NCBI GenBank assembly: GCA_017654935.2
Contig: CM065711.1
Coordinates: forward strand, 37,057,165 to 37,121,164
Length of the DNA stretch: 64,000 nucleotides
Direction of reading: 5' to 3'
Source: Phymorhynchus buccinoides
Lineage: Eukaryota; Mollusca; Gastropoda; Neogastropoda; Raphitomidae
Position 1 is the first letter of the stretch, and the number at the start of each line of letters is the position of its first letter. The notes under the pieces were generated by a model that saw only the letters and a program-made list of their open reading frames with translations, was not told where the DNA came from and made no database searches. Positions 30,450 to 42,425 of this stretch are shown here, piece after piece. The position numbers and the translations under genes were made by a program.

Positions 30450-31264
30450 AAAACCACAATATATCATTATTGGGTAAAGGTCAAGATGTGCCCCCCCACC
30501 CCCACCCCTACATTTCTCCGTTAATTGTATTTTTCCGTTTTTGCCTTTCTTACCATACAAAAAGCTGTATTTTAGGAAGCATTAATTTAATTGTGAACAA
30601 ATTGTTAGTAGTTATCACCCCATATTTTTCTATAAAAAAATGTTTGCAAGTCGCTGACTGGCATCCTGCGGTTTCAAGCTTCGGCGCCATGGTTGCCATG
30701 GTTTTGACCGAGTAAGTTGAGGTAATCAACTCTAATTTTCACAAAGTGCTCTCCCCTAGTTTTTTTTCCAAAATCGTCTATTACTGTATTAGTTTTTTAA
30801 TCCCATTTGTTTAGTATATATTTTCGAACATTTTCGATTAAGGTTATATATTATAAAATTTATAATCACGATATTGCCGAATATTCTCCCCCATTGGGAG
30901 AAAAAGTAAATCAGCACATTATTTTCTTTTATTCTTTTCAGAACACAGAACAAATCGTAAAGTTAAAATTAAAGTTATCAAGTTTCGTTCACAAAAACTT
31001 AAATATTGGACACAAAACAAACAAAAATGTTTTATTAAAGCAAACTATATATATAAGAGGAAGGTTTAATGGTGTGGTTGTTTTTTCTTCTTCAATTCTT
31101 GTACGTTTATAAAATTTATATATGTTTCTTGAACCGCTCCAAACCGCATTTTCATATTCTAAAATTGGTCTACCTAGACTAATGCCTTGAAAAGAGGAAC
31201 CATTATTTCTTTGGATTTAAACTGAATGAAATGTGATATCATAGTTCATACCAAAAATGTTGTT
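30450..31264. other. Right arm: A/T-rich spacer and RT remnant
   Basis: Mirror of 5057-5876. Nothing new is recognised. Confidence 0.4.
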
Positions 31265-32216
31265 AGCTTTTTTACAGGGTTCTTCTTCTTCTTCTGGTTA
31301 CGTGCCCACAATCAACAATTTGATTTTTATGGCACTATTTCGGTCGAGGTCCGAAGTCGGAGAAACAAAAGAATAAAATAAAATGAATTAGTAACATAAA
31401 AGAAAAGAAAAAGAGAGCGAAAGAAAAAGAGAAAACCCTAATCTACAACGACCCAGCCAGCTGGTTCTCCCTGTGGATCCCCAACATGATGCCGCGTCAA
31501 AACAGGAACACCTTTTTCTTTCTTTTTTTAAAATCTATTGTTGTCTGATGGATGCCTGGAAGGTGCTGGGACAGGTGGCAGACACAGCCACCTCAGGTAG
31601 CCCGTTCCAGTTGCGGATGGTTCAAAGGAAAAATAAATTTTGTCTGTACTCAGTACGACAGTGGATGGATGAGTTGTTGGTCATGTCCTCTTCTCTGGCG
31701 GCTCGGTGCTGGGATGAGCCTGGTGTTGTCAACCTGGACAATGCCTTGCTGGATGTACTAAAGCATTGTCAGCCTGCTGGTCTTCCTGCACTGCTCAAGT
31801 GTGGGCTACCCTAACTGAGATATCATGTCAGTGACACTGGAGGTGTTGTGGTAGCGGTTGAGTACGAAGCGAGCCGCCCTTCTCTGTATAGCCTCAATTT
31901 TATTCACATTCCTCCGAGTGTACGGGTCCCAGACAGAACTGGCATACTCTAGCAGGGGTCTGACTAGGGTCAGGTATGCTCTTCCTCTCAGTTCTGTCGA
32001 GCAGATCTTGAGGTTTCGCCGCAGGAACCCCAGCATTCTGTTCGCCTTGGCAGTGATGTTCCCTATGTGACCATCCCAGTTGATGTCCTTCTGGATGGTG
32101 ACTCCAAGGTATTTCACTGATGTTACGGTGTCCAGAGTGTGACCATGCAGGTGGTAGCTATGGTGAAGAGGTGTTCTGCTTCTGACTTTTGACTTTTCCC
32201 ATTCACTGATTCAGCA
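31265..32216 (-). mobile_element. Right arm: Jockey-like LINE remnant
   Basis: Mirror of 4105-5056, with the thumb region on the minus strand at 32117-31806 and the same premature stop after ISQLG. Confidence 0.87.
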
Positions 32217-32219
32217 AGG

Positions 32220-32348
32220 CGCTCTTCTTCCTTCTTCTTCCAATATAGTTGTCAAAGTCAGTTCTGACTATTATTGCAACTGAAAAGGGTGAAGAGGTCG
32301 AAGAGAGAAAAAACTAAAGAAAAGAAAAACAAAAACAAAGGGGGGAGA

Positions 32349-32406
<58 letters not shown>

Positions 32407-32450
32407 GGAGAGGGAGAGGGAGGGAGGGGGGGGGGAGGGAAGGAGAGAGT

Positions 32451-32483
<33 letters not shown>

Positions 32484-32570
32484 GGGGGGAGATTTGGTGG
32501 GTAGACACTGGACAGCCAGACTCAGACTGGGACCGTAGTAGTACTAGTAGTAGTAGTAGTAGTAGTAGTT

Positions 32571-32645
<75 letters not shown>

Positions 32646-32720
32646 AATAGTAGTTGTAGTAGTAGGTGGGTTGGTGGGTAGACACTGTGACTGTCACTGG
32701 ACAGCCAGACTCAGACTGGG
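32220..32720 (-). mobile_element. Right arm: (GAA)n-tailed LINE 3' UTR remnant with microsatellites
   Basis: Mirror of 3603-4098. The GA tracts lie at 32345-32475 and the (TAG)n tract at 32535-32645, both differing in length from the left arm. Confidence 0.75.
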
Positions 32721-32795
32721 ACCGTAGCCGTTACTCCGTTAGGGTTAGTATCAATACTAAACATTTTCTTGCATATAAAAATACAATTCACATAC

Positions 32796-32917
32796 CTTTC
32801 TTCATCTTTGGGAAAACTAAAAAACGATTTCCCCTTACAGTCTATTTTGTATCTGCCGTTGGAACACCCTAACGCAGCGCACACATTCCCCCCTCGTCTG
32901 CTCCAAGTCGCCGCCAT
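32796..32917 (-). CDS. THAP-domain protein, exon 1 (right-arm copy)
   Basis: Reverse-complement copy of 3443-3564. Its encoded 40 residues are the same as in the left arm, with the ATG, Cys13/Cys18 and the GTATGT donor all intact. The preserved protein between arms that differ in the surrounding intron fits either purifying selection or simply a young split of two alleles. Confidence 0.86.
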
Positions 32918-33669
32918 AGTTCAAAGGAAACATAACTCTTGCTGAATATTCAAAGGGGAAGTTTACTTGCATTGAAACTGAAGAAACTTCCTGGCAAAAA
33001 CAAAAAACAAAAACAAAAAAATGAATGCATCGAGAGGAAGAACTTGTAAGCAGTACTTTAAGAGTTTACGTCTACAGCTCATAATTTTACATCCGAATCT
33101 TGGGATTGAACCGAGAACTTTATGTGGGCCTGGCCCAGCGTTAGGCTGGGTTGGGGCCGGACTAGGTCCCCAGCTTGCTGGAGGCTGAAGAGCATTGACA
33201 TTGTGCCTCACTGCCTGACCCGCAGCTCCGCTAATGCTGACGCCTGTAGAACTGTAGATCGTACAGTGGCGGCTACTTGCAGACCGTCAACATGAACATG
33301 ATTCGCTGTGTGTAGGATAAATAGGCCTACACACGTGGGGTGTAAACTAAGGATTAATCCTCTTTTTGTTTTTGCATACGTTTTGTCAGTGTGACTTTTT
33401 AGTCTGTCAAACTGATATATCTGATACTGGGCATCAATTTCTGGGTTATGGTTTGCAACATTTAGTTGATTTACTTCCCTTGATTTTGACTGACTGTATC
33501 GGCTAGTGTTGTGGACCATTTTTAGCTATCCATCTCGTGTTCTCGCCTTCCATTCTTTGTTTCCGTTTCATGAAAATAACCATAACATAATCTTAACCCT
33601 GGCCTATCCCTTTCCCGAGCAAGGCAGAATGTGGCTTCTCTATGAGCAGTCAGTTCATGTTGACGGTCT

Positions 33670-34097
33670 GCGAGTAGCCAGGCGTCTTATGGTCAGGTCA
33701 GGTCAGGGTCATGAGGGCAACTAGGCTTCGCAGCCTCTGAAGTGCCCTTTCAATATAGTTTTTGTAGTATTGAGCACAGCTGTGACGGTTTTTGATGACA
33801 CAATCAGTCATGTTGGTATCTCAATTCTGTCAATTTAGGGTCTTTGTCCAGGAGGTTTTTAAACTGGTTAAGGTTTGGTGCAAGCTTGATTTGTGCAGAG
33901 AGGTTATTCCAATACTTGGCAACTCTGTTAGCAAAAAAATGTTTTCTAATGTTACTTCTGCTGTATTGTATTAGTATTTTTAATTCACAGCTTCTAGTTT
34001 TCGAATAGTTCGAGAGCTGAAACAATCTTTTGTTAGTAAAGTCAGTATTGTTAAAAAATTTATAAACATTTATCAGGTCTCCTCGCAGCCTCCTGTA
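33670..34097 (-). mobile_element. Right arm: LINE-A 3' end
   Basis: Mirror of 2266-2690. The protein is slightly more complete (RRLRGDLINVYKFF, NLLDKDPKL). Ends with TGACC repeats. Confidence 0.88.
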
Positions 34098-34105
34098 TTT
34101 CAAGG

Positions 34106-35806
34106 TAGGTAGGTAGGTGATGTAGGGCTATGCATAGACCTCTCGGCCCTTATTACGCCCCTTCTCGATGAATTTGACTTGTCAGAATTTATTTAGTGGT
34201 TTGCGTCTCTTAAATCAAAAACTAATAAAAAGATAAATCTTTAAGAGAATGGCTTTTTTATATATATATATTATATATATTTTTTTTTTTTATTCATCAA
34301 AACATTTAAATTTTGTTATCAAATTTGGGTTTTCGTCCAAAAGATTTTTGAATTCATTAATGCTAGGTGCATTCTTTATGTTAATTGGTAGATCATTCCA
34401 CATATGAACAACACGGTTAGTAAAAAAGTTTTTGCGGGTGTTAGTATTAGATCTGTTAAGAAACAATTTACCATCACTATTTCTTGTTTTGTCTACTGTG
34501 CATTTTATGAAAAAGTCATTGAAATTTATATCATCAAGATTATGTACAATTTTATAGGTTTGAATAAGGTCCCCTCTAAGTCTTCTTCCCTTCAAGGATG
34601 GTAATTTCAGAAAATTTAAACGTTCCTCGTAAGACATATTTTTACATGCTTTAACTAATTTTGTGGCTCTTCTCTGAAGTTTTTCAATTATTATTGATTG
34701 TCTTTTTAGGTTAGGATGCCATATACAGTTACCATATTCTATGCGAGGTCGAACCATAGCCTTGTATAATTTAACAAATATATCCTTATGAAGATAGTCA
34801 ATGAAGATAGTCAAATGATCTTTTGATTAATCCCATTACTTGGTTAGCTTTACTGGTTACCTTCTGAATATGTGTATCAAATTTCAAAGCTGGATCAAAA
34901 GTTATTCCCAAGTCTTTCTCGTTTTCACATATATTAATTTTACTTGTTGTGCAGTTCGGCTTCATATAATAATCATGTTTAGGGTTTTTCCTTCCTATGT
35001 ACATTACCTTGCATTTTTGGACATTAAAATATAAATTCCATTTATCTGACCATGCTTGTAGAGAGTGTAAATCTGACTGTAGTATTTCTTTATTACCAGA
35101 TGTATTATATAGCTTTGTGTCATCAGCAAAGATCTTACATTCACTATTTACTTCATTGGGCAAGTCATTTATGAATATGGTGAATAGAACTGGGCCTAAA
35201 ATACTGCCTTGGGGAATACCACTGACTACTTCTGCTTGTTCCGAGTATGATTTACTTACTCTTACTTTCTGTTTTCTATTTGTTAAAAAGCTTCTACTCC
35301 ATTGTAAAAGTCTACCATCAATTCCATATGCTGACAATTTAAGTAATAATCTTTCGTGTGGCACGGAATCAAACGCCTTTTTAAAATCAAGATACACTAT
35401 GTCTATCGTCTCTCCTATATCTAACAATTTTGTAAAATTTTCCATGACTTGAAGTAACTGCGTAACACACGACCTTCTGCGCCTAAAACCATGCTGGCAA
35501 TCTGAATATAGTTTGTTTTCTTTCAAATAAAGAACAACTTTATCCCTTATAATTGATTCAAGTATCTTACAAGTTATACATGTTAAGCTTACTGGTCTAT
35601 AATTTCCAGGATCTGTTCTAGTGCCTTTCTTAAAAATAGCTATAACTTCTGCGTTTTTCCAATCATCTGGTAGTTCTCCCTGTTCCAAAGACAAATTAAA
35701 TAGTTTAGTTAATGGTTCACTTATCTCATTTGCTATCTCTTTCAGAACTCTGGCTGGTAACTGGTCAGGTCCTTGAGCTTTAGAAGTATCCAGTTCCTTA
35801 AGTTTC
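34106..35806 (-). mobile_element. Right arm: LINE-B inserted in LINE-A
   Basis: Mirror of 558-2265, flanked by TTTCAAGG at 34098-34105 and 35807-35814. The RT frame runs unbroken for 298 codons (35694-34798) through NYRPVSL, YLDFKKAFDS, GIPQGSILGP and FADDTKLY, then breaks at the shared 13-bp duplication and resumes at 34814-34290. With the frame restored at that point it would be a near-complete RT, but the element lacks its endonuclease. Confidence 0.92.
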
Positions 35807-35814
35807 TTTCAAGG

Positions 35815-38560
35815 ATGGCAAATCCAGCCTGCGCAACCTTTCACCATATTTATTTTTAAGAGATTTTATCTGTTTAGTAGCTCTCCTCTGGCATCTTTCA
35901 ATTGACACAGACTGTCTTTTGAGATATGGGTTCCAAATTTGATTCCCATATTCTAAATGTGGTCTCACCAAGCTTTTATACAGGTTTATAAACACATTAT
36001 TTTTTATTCCTGAAAAAGTCCTCCTAATCAGCCCCAGCATTCTATTTGCCTTGCCAACAGCTGTTGTGATATGTTTGTCAAACTTAAGATTAGGATCAAA
36101 GATCACCCCTAAGTCTTTTTCTTCTGTGCATGTCTCTAATTTATGTCTATTTGTGCCATGAGTTATTTCATATTCCCTCTGTGGATTTTTGAATCCTAAA
36201 TGCATAACTTTACATTTGGCAGCATTGAAATACAATTTCCACTTCTCAGACCATTCAATAAGCTTATTTATATCTTTTTGTATTATGTCCGATTCATGAG
36301 AAGAATTATAAATTTTAGTGTCGTCGGCGAATACTTTGCAAACACTTTCAACTTGGTCAGGCAAATCATTTATAAAAATAGTAAATAAAATAGGTCCCAA
36401 AATACTCCCTTGAGGGATGCCACTTAAAATGTCCATGTTTGATGAAGATTTATCCCCCACCTTTACTTTCTGTTTTCTACCTGTTAAAAAGTCTCCCACC
36501 CACAGCAAAATATTTCCCGTTATGCCATATGATTTTAGTTTCAAAAGTAGTCTTTGGTGAGGTACAGAGTCGAACGCTTTTCGAAAGTCTAAATAAATTA
36601 TATCAAATGCTTCTTTTTGTTCAATACATTTAGTAAAATCGTCCATAACCTCGACTAACTGTGTCATGCAAGACCTGCCACTCCTAAAGCCATGTTGACA
36701 ATCTGAATACAAATTAAAATCTGTCATATGGTTTACTATAGTGTCTCTTATAAATTGCTCTAAAATCTTACATACTATACAAGTTAAGCTGACTGGTCTG
36801 TAGTTACCAGGGTTAGTTTTAGTACCTTTTTTTTAAAAATAGCTGTGACTTCAGTTGTTTTCCATTCTGATGGGAGTGAACCTGTCTCCAAACTCTTATT
36901 AAATAAGATTGTAAGAGGCATTGCTAGCTCCTCACTTAACTTTTTTAGAACTCTGGCTGGTACCTTGTCAGGCCCCTGGGCCTTGTTAACCTCCAATTCT
37001 TTCAACTTTTTTTTAACCGCTTCAACCGTAACTCTCACATCTGTACAGTAAGCAGGTGGCTCATTAGTTAGTTTTGGTAGTGACTATCCTCTTTAGTAAA
37101 AACGCTAGCAAAAAAGTCATTAAGAACATTTGCTTTGTCTTCATCGGTTGTAACTAGATTTCCATGTTGATCCCTTAGTGGACCAATACCTGTATTCGTT
37201 TTTAGCTGTGAATTTATATATTTCCAAAACATTTTTGGGTTAAATTTACAATTATCTGCAATATTTTTCTCATGAATGTTTCTTTCTTTATTTATTTGTT
37301 TTGAACAATTATCCCTTGTTTCCACATATTTTTTTTTATAGCGTTTACTCGCTTTTGACATGCCATTTTCGAAATATCTTCTAAAGATTTTGGATTTCCT
37401 CTTAATACTCTTCCTCAACCCCAGTGACATCCAATAAGGTTTATGCTTCTTGTTTTTCTGAGAAACATTTGCTTTTGCCTTAGGAATGTGATTATCTATT
37501 GAGTTATGTATTTTATCTCTAATGTTCTGCCAACAGTCGTCAACACTCAAGCTGTATAAGTGCTCCCATGTCTGTGAACCAATCTCGTCTTTCATTTGTG
37601 CAACGTTCGCTTTATTAAAATTTAATTTAAGACTTTGATCTGTATTGCTTAAGTTGCCTATGTTGACATACATATGAAACATAAGCACTTGATGGTCACT
37701 TTTGCCTAGGGGACATGAGTGAGTAATGTCGGATATCAATTGGTCATCATTTACTAAGATCAAATCTAATATGTTTGACTTTTGACTTTCCCTTGTTCGT
37801 GTTGGTTTATTAACCATTTGAAATAAATATGCGTCTCTTGTGGCTTCAATAAAGTCGTTTTCTCTTTGTGATGTCCACCGGCCATCCCACTTTATATCTG
37901 GAAAATTAAAATCCCCCATGATACAAACCTTATCATATTTCTGTATCTCATTATCTTGAATTAAGTTATTTAGTGCCAGTAAATTCTCGTCCGTCGTGTT
38001 AGGACTTTTGTACACACAACCTACTAACACCTTATATTTTTCCTTTGTTTGAAAATGGCACCATATTGCCTCTTTAAATTTGCTTTTATTCAAAGTGGTA
38101 CATTCCTGTGCATGCAATGTTCTGTCAAAAAACAAAGCCACCCCCCTATTGGGATTTTCGTTGTGAAACATTTCATAGGTGTCCAGCCCATATTCCGACA
38201 GTACAAAATCACTTACTTTTTTGGGCACAGTTTCTGTAACAGCAATGATTTTTGGTTTAACTTCATCAATTAGTAAGAGAAGTTCGTCTTTCTTATTTAA
38301 CAGACCATCAGCATTTGTGTATAAAACCATTAGACCTGGCTCAATGTCCTTGCTAAAACAGTTAGAACTATGTACATTGCTAGAACAATTAGCTATAGAA
38401 TCATTAAAACAGTCGCTAGTAAAAATGCTACCTGGATCAACATTCACCCTTAAATGTACATTAGAGTTAAGAGCTTTAAAATCTGGTTTATTTCCTTTAC
38501 ATGTACTGCTAAAACTATGTACACAAGTCTTTTTGTTCGGTCATTTTTTGTCTCCCTGTT
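35815..38560 (-). mobile_element. LINE-A: endonuclease and reverse transcriptase
   Basis: The main part of a CR1-like (Jockey-superfamily) LINE, read right to left. 38447-37068 encodes the apurinic-like endonuclease (LYTNADGLLNKKDE, IAVTET, GCVYKSP, IMGDFNFPDIKW, LDLILVND, SDHQVL) and a linker; the frame is open to about 38560 with no clear ATG. A frame break near 37060 leads to 37038-36784 (KAQGPDKVPARVLKKL), and a second at the A run near 36835 leads to the RT at 36727-35798 (YLDFRKAFDS, GIPQGSILGP, FADDTKIY, LVRPHLEYG). It ends at the LINE-B insertion site. Two frameshifts, one in a homopolymer, make it probably inactive unless they are sequencing errors. The left-arm equivalent of the 5' half lies outside the window. 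Confidence 0.92.
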
Positions 38561-39165
38561 CTTGACTGGGCACTTTCTGAACTATTGCCCCATTCCTGAT
38601 CACAAGATCAGGTTCCCCTCCACTCCTACGGGCCTTCAGTTCGTCTCTCAGAGTCTTGTTCTGTCTCCTGTTCTATGACTCCTTATGCTGGGCATATCAA
38701 GACTAGGGAGTCTGCAAATCTTTGTCTGTCGTTCCAAAATTGTTGCACATTTCGCAAAATTGTCGCACATATTTTAAAGGAGAAAAAAATACTTGGACAT
38801 AAAGTAACATGTCAGTTGTCATATCTACAGTGCTTTTTTTATTTTTTTTATTAAGGCTTTACGCCCTCTTCGGCCTTTCGGTATCTACATTGCTTACGTA
38901 TGGAAAGAATTATATACTGAACAGAGCACATAATCGTCATTTTAAAGCGTACAAAATAATAAACATACGTAATACAGACACGACGAGTATGCGGTGCTTC
39001 TTTCGATGAGTATAAGTAGGATAAATAGTTTTAAATGTTTTCCAAAATATATAAAAAGTTACGAAATGGTGCAGAGATAACATTCTGGTTTACAGATTAA
39101 AATTATTGAAAAGCCAGGGGAAGCGACTCAGTGTATGTAATGATTGAAGTGGTAAAAATAGACCG
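38561..39165. other. 5' flank of LINE-A; no gene recognised
   Basis: May include LINE-A 5' UTR or ORF1 debris. No convincing protein. Two related words, AAAATTGTTGCACAT and AAAATTGTCGCACAT, are repeated at 38735-38775. Confidence 0.4.
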
Positions 39166-39255
39166 CACTTCAAATCGAGGCTGCTCTTTAAAAATGATGT
39201 TTCGTTTTTAATTGTCGCACGCCACAAACGATTGCGAATCCGCGCTTGTTTTAAG
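39165..39255. repeat. Dispersed repeat R2
   Basis: CGCACTTCAAATCGAGGCTG through CACGCCACAAACGATTGCG also occurs at 61255-61365 with few differences. Confidence 0.7.
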
Positions 39256-39299
39256 TATGTATCATTTATTTGAATTCAGTTCATTTATTTTCTTCCTAC

Positions 39300-39416
39300 T
39301 TCTTTGGTGACCTGGCCCTGCGCGTGCGTGACCTTCGTTTTCTTTTTCTTTTTTCTTCAATGTCGGCAAAATCTTCAACCTGATGAAGGTGGCCGATTGA
39401 CAAGAAGAAGAAGAAC
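39300..39416 (+). mobile_element. LINE 3' end remnant with (GAA)n tail
   Basis: TTTTCTTTTTC-rich stretch, then a unique ~40 bp and GACAAGAAGAAGAAGAA. Similar in style to the other GAA-tailed LINEs but without RT sequence. Confidence 0.5.
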
Positions 39417-39508
39417 CGTGAGTGTGATAGGCCTGGAGTAGTCTACTAGTTTTCGTTCATATAATGCTACAACTATAGAAGGTTAAGACGCTAGACCACC
39501 AGCCGCAC

Positions 39509-40070
39509 GGCAGCATTTTCGGATTCAGTTACCTTTGACCTATGACCTACATTCTCGAACGGCTTGGTCTAGATATCCATAGCACCTATCGGCAAGCACA
39601 ATTTGAGTGTCCTAGGTCCCTGCATTCAAACGTTATTGTGCCAGGTGCTCGGCAGCATTTATGGCTGCAGTGACTTTGACCTATATGACCTTCATTTTTA
39701 ATTTTTCCCGAGATATTCTTAGTACCTATCCGCATGCACAATTTGAGCGTCCTAGGTCCCTCTGTTCAATCGCCGGTTATCGTGCCAGGTGCTCGGCAGC
39801 ATTTTTGGCGCCAGTGACCTTGACCTTTGACCCATGACCTTCATTTTTTAACATGGCCTATGTATCTTAAGTTCCTACCGGCATGCAGAATTTGAGCGTC
39901 CTATGTCCCTCCGTTATCGTGCCAGGTGTTCGGCAGCATTTTCGGCTCCAGTGACCTGGACCTGTGACCTATGACCTTCAGTTTCGAACTTGGCCTAGAT
40001 ATTCTTACCCATCGGCATGCAAAATTTAAGCATCCTGGGTTCCTCTGTTCAAACGTTATCGTGTTCACAT
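39509..40070. repeat. ~140-bp tandem repeat, 4 units
   Basis: Units begin GGCAGCATTT at 39509, 39651, 39795 and 39932 (periods 142, 144, 137). Each has a cluster of TGACCT/TGACC words (for example GACCTTGACCTTTGACCC in unit 3), a conserved TTTGAGCGTCCTAGGTCCCT and GTTATCGTGCCAGGTG. Confidence 0.88.
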
Positions 40071-40204
40071 AGATATATAGATAGTCGACTTCAGAATCCA
40101 CTGAAAACATTATCAGCTTCGACGCGGCTGGTAAAAAGTATTTTAAACGACTTAAAATGTATCGACCAAAAAAAGGAATGGTTCCAGCAAAAAATAGTAG
40201 GGGC

Positions 40205-40312
40205 CTATAAGTGTATGGCTTTGTACATCGATTTCTCGGCAAATATGTAGAGTGACACCCTCCTGCTCTATTTCTTGGTTCTTTCCGTGGTTAGGGTTAG
40301 GGTTAGATGGTC
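40205..40312. repeat. Dispersed repeat R3 ending in TTAGGG units
   Basis: GACACCCTCCTGCTCTATTT...TTCTTTCCGTGGTTAGGG closely matches 56485-56575. This copy ends with two and a half TTAGGG units. Confidence 0.7.
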
Positions 40313-40679
40313 TTTTCTTTTGCCACAAGCATCTGTTTTTTTGGGTCAAAATCATCTATTTTTTTGGAGCATTAAATCGCTGCCATTTTAAACTACCCTC
40401 GGCCTCGCCATAGCATTCTACAAGATTCTCAGTCAAAGGGCAGCTCCAGGTCAGGTGCGAACATATGCAGCCCTTAGCTGCAAGAGTGAGAATAATAATA
40501 ATAATAATAGTGAATCATTTATATAGCGCATTCCTCCACCAATGTGGAGCTCTATGCGCTTAACAACAACAAAATTAAGAAGCAACAAATTCAACAACAC
40601 CACGAAATAATCGCTCACGCACATGCAAACAGGCATACACATACACACCCCACCCACACATACACGCACGTACCGGCAC

Positions 40680-40708
40680 ATACACACACACATACACACA
40701 CACACACA

Positions 40709-40773
<65 letters not shown>
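40680..40773. repeat. (CA)n microsatellite
   Basis: CA repeats with occasional TA, inside the LINE 3' UTR. Confidence 0.95.
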
Positions 40774-40776
<3 letters not shown>

Positions 40777-40838
40777 GTTACCATCACCCCACCCAAAAAA
40801 CACAATACAAAATACAATCAGTTGAACAAAGCATCAAC

Positions 40839-40849
40839 ACACACACACA

Positions 40850-40916
<67 letters not shown>
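40839..40916. repeat. (CA)n-(CT)n microsatellite
   Basis: Short CA run followed by a long CT run. Confidence 0.95.
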
Positions 40917-40919
<3 letters not shown>

Positions 40920-41414
40920 ACAAAGCTGACGTACACATTGCAGTCAACACACAGTGAAACTAATATGGGGGGAGGGGAGTGTGTGTGTGAGAATAGAGTC
41001 CAGAAGTAATGTGGCCTAAAGGTTGTGATGTAGCTTGAACAGGTGGGTCTTGAGAGCTGATTTGAAACATTGCAAGGACTGGATATGGCGGATTTCGCGT
41101 GGTAAGGAGTTCCAAACTGATGGGGCCGAAAAGGAAAAGGAGCGCTCACCAAACACCAAGAGGGCACAGCGAGCAGTTCAGCAGGATCCCATGCCGCACC
41201 CAGCAGCGCAGCTCCTCCTTCTTCCCCCGCGCCATCAGAGAGTGGAACGCCCTGCTTCCATAAACTGTTCAGGCCCTTTCTGCCAAGGCCTTCTTCATGA
41301 GGCTGTTAGCAGAGCGCTAAAAGCTTCAGACCCAAGGGTAGGCATGAGTGGTTGGGCCGGCATCATGGCTGGGTTACGCTGAACAGTCCCTATCTGACTG
41401 TCTACCCACCAAAG

Positions 41415-41610
<196 letters not shown>

Positions 41611-41728
41611 TTGTTTTTATTTTTTCTTCTTTTCTTTTGTTTTTTTCTCTCTTCAACCTCTTCGCCATTTTCAGTTGTAATAATGGTCAGAACTGACTTT
41701 GAGAAGAAGCCACCGAAAAAAAAAACCG

Positions 41729-42081
41729 GTATGAGCAACATCCTTTCATAAACGATACATTGTCTCTTAGCCAATGACATTCATCATAAAACCATACGCA
41801 ATTTTTTGTAGAAAAACCTTTTTTTTTAAACCAGACCATGTTGTAGATAACACCAAAAAAAATGTAGTTTAGCTGGGTCTAGGCCACTTCCCCACTCCCC
41901 CCCCCCCCCACTTCCACACACATGCATGCACGCACACATACATACACAGCCACAAACAAATGCTCACAGACGTACATGCACACGCACGCGCGCACACACA
42001 CACACACACACACTCAGGGGCAAGTAAGAGAGAGAGAGACAGACAGACAGACGGACGGACAGGTAGAAAGAGACACAGACA

Positions 42082-42164
<83 letters not shown>

Positions 42165-42425
42165 CGGGGGGTGTGGGGGGGGGAAATGTCCGCCGTGAAT
42201 GGGGGGCAAATGTCCGGGGGGCAAAAGTACCAGGGGGCAAATGTCCGGGCGTGAAGTGGCCTGATACCAGTTTAACTAACCTCCCCCTCGCCACCCCCAA
42301 AAAATCAGCATGAGCAACATTGTTTAATAAACTGTACATTGCCTCTAAACCAATGAAATTCATCATAAAACTATGCACAAGTTTGTTTTTTAACGGACCA
42401 TTATTGTACACAACAGAAAAAGCAT
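41729..42425. repeat. Direct repeats flanking an inverted-end segment
   Basis: About 120 bp at 41729-41850 recur in the same orientation at 42308-42425 (ATGAGCAACAT, TGAAATTCATCATAAAAC-like). Between them lies 41863-42279, with inverted ends (TTTAGCTGGGTCTAGGCCACTTC against the complement of GAAGTGGCCTGATACCAG) and an interior of CA repeats and GGGGGCAAATGTCCGG words. Confidence 0.65.
42087..42162. repeat. (CA)n microsatellite
   Basis: Pure CA repeats, preceded by a shorter one near 41994 and by GACA/GACG repeats at 42035-42060. Confidence 0.95.

Larger units (their letters stand above)
21411..36365. repeat. Right arm of the inverted duplication
   Basis: Reverse complement of 1-14745. It starts at the gap edge, inside the terminal inverted repeat of a hAT-like element whose left-arm partner ends at 15191. 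The true inner boundary is therefore hidden by the gap. At the outer end the sequence runs on past 36365 into the 5' half of a LINE, whose left-arm partner would lie before the window. Confidence 0.95.
40476..41157 (-). mobile_element. LINE C-terminus with GCGC-stem/(ATT)n tail, inserted in the GAA LINE
   Basis: Read on the minus strand it encodes LVFGERSFSFSAPSVWNSLP and FKSALKTHLFKL, a typical C-terminus of an L2/Nimb-like RT. (GA)n and (GT)n tracts follow, then AAGCGCATAGAGCTCCAC...GGAATGCGCTATATAAATG and an ATT run at the left end. The open frames over the CA/CT tracts are low-complexity artefacts. Confidence 0.78.

Noticed and set aside
34290..38447. Host genes encoding reverse transcriptase or endonuclease proteins
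   Set aside because: The order endonuclease-RT, frameshifts, target duplications and many related fragments show LINE retrotransposons.
40290..40312. TTAGGG repeats as an interstitial telomere
   Set aside because: Two and a half units at the end of dispersed repeat R3, which also occurs at 56485 with fewer units. Not evidence of a chromosome fusion.
41729..42425. Small LTR retrotransposon with 120-bp LTRs
   Set aside because: No TG...CA ends, primer-binding site or polypurine tract seen, and the inner part has its own inverted ends.
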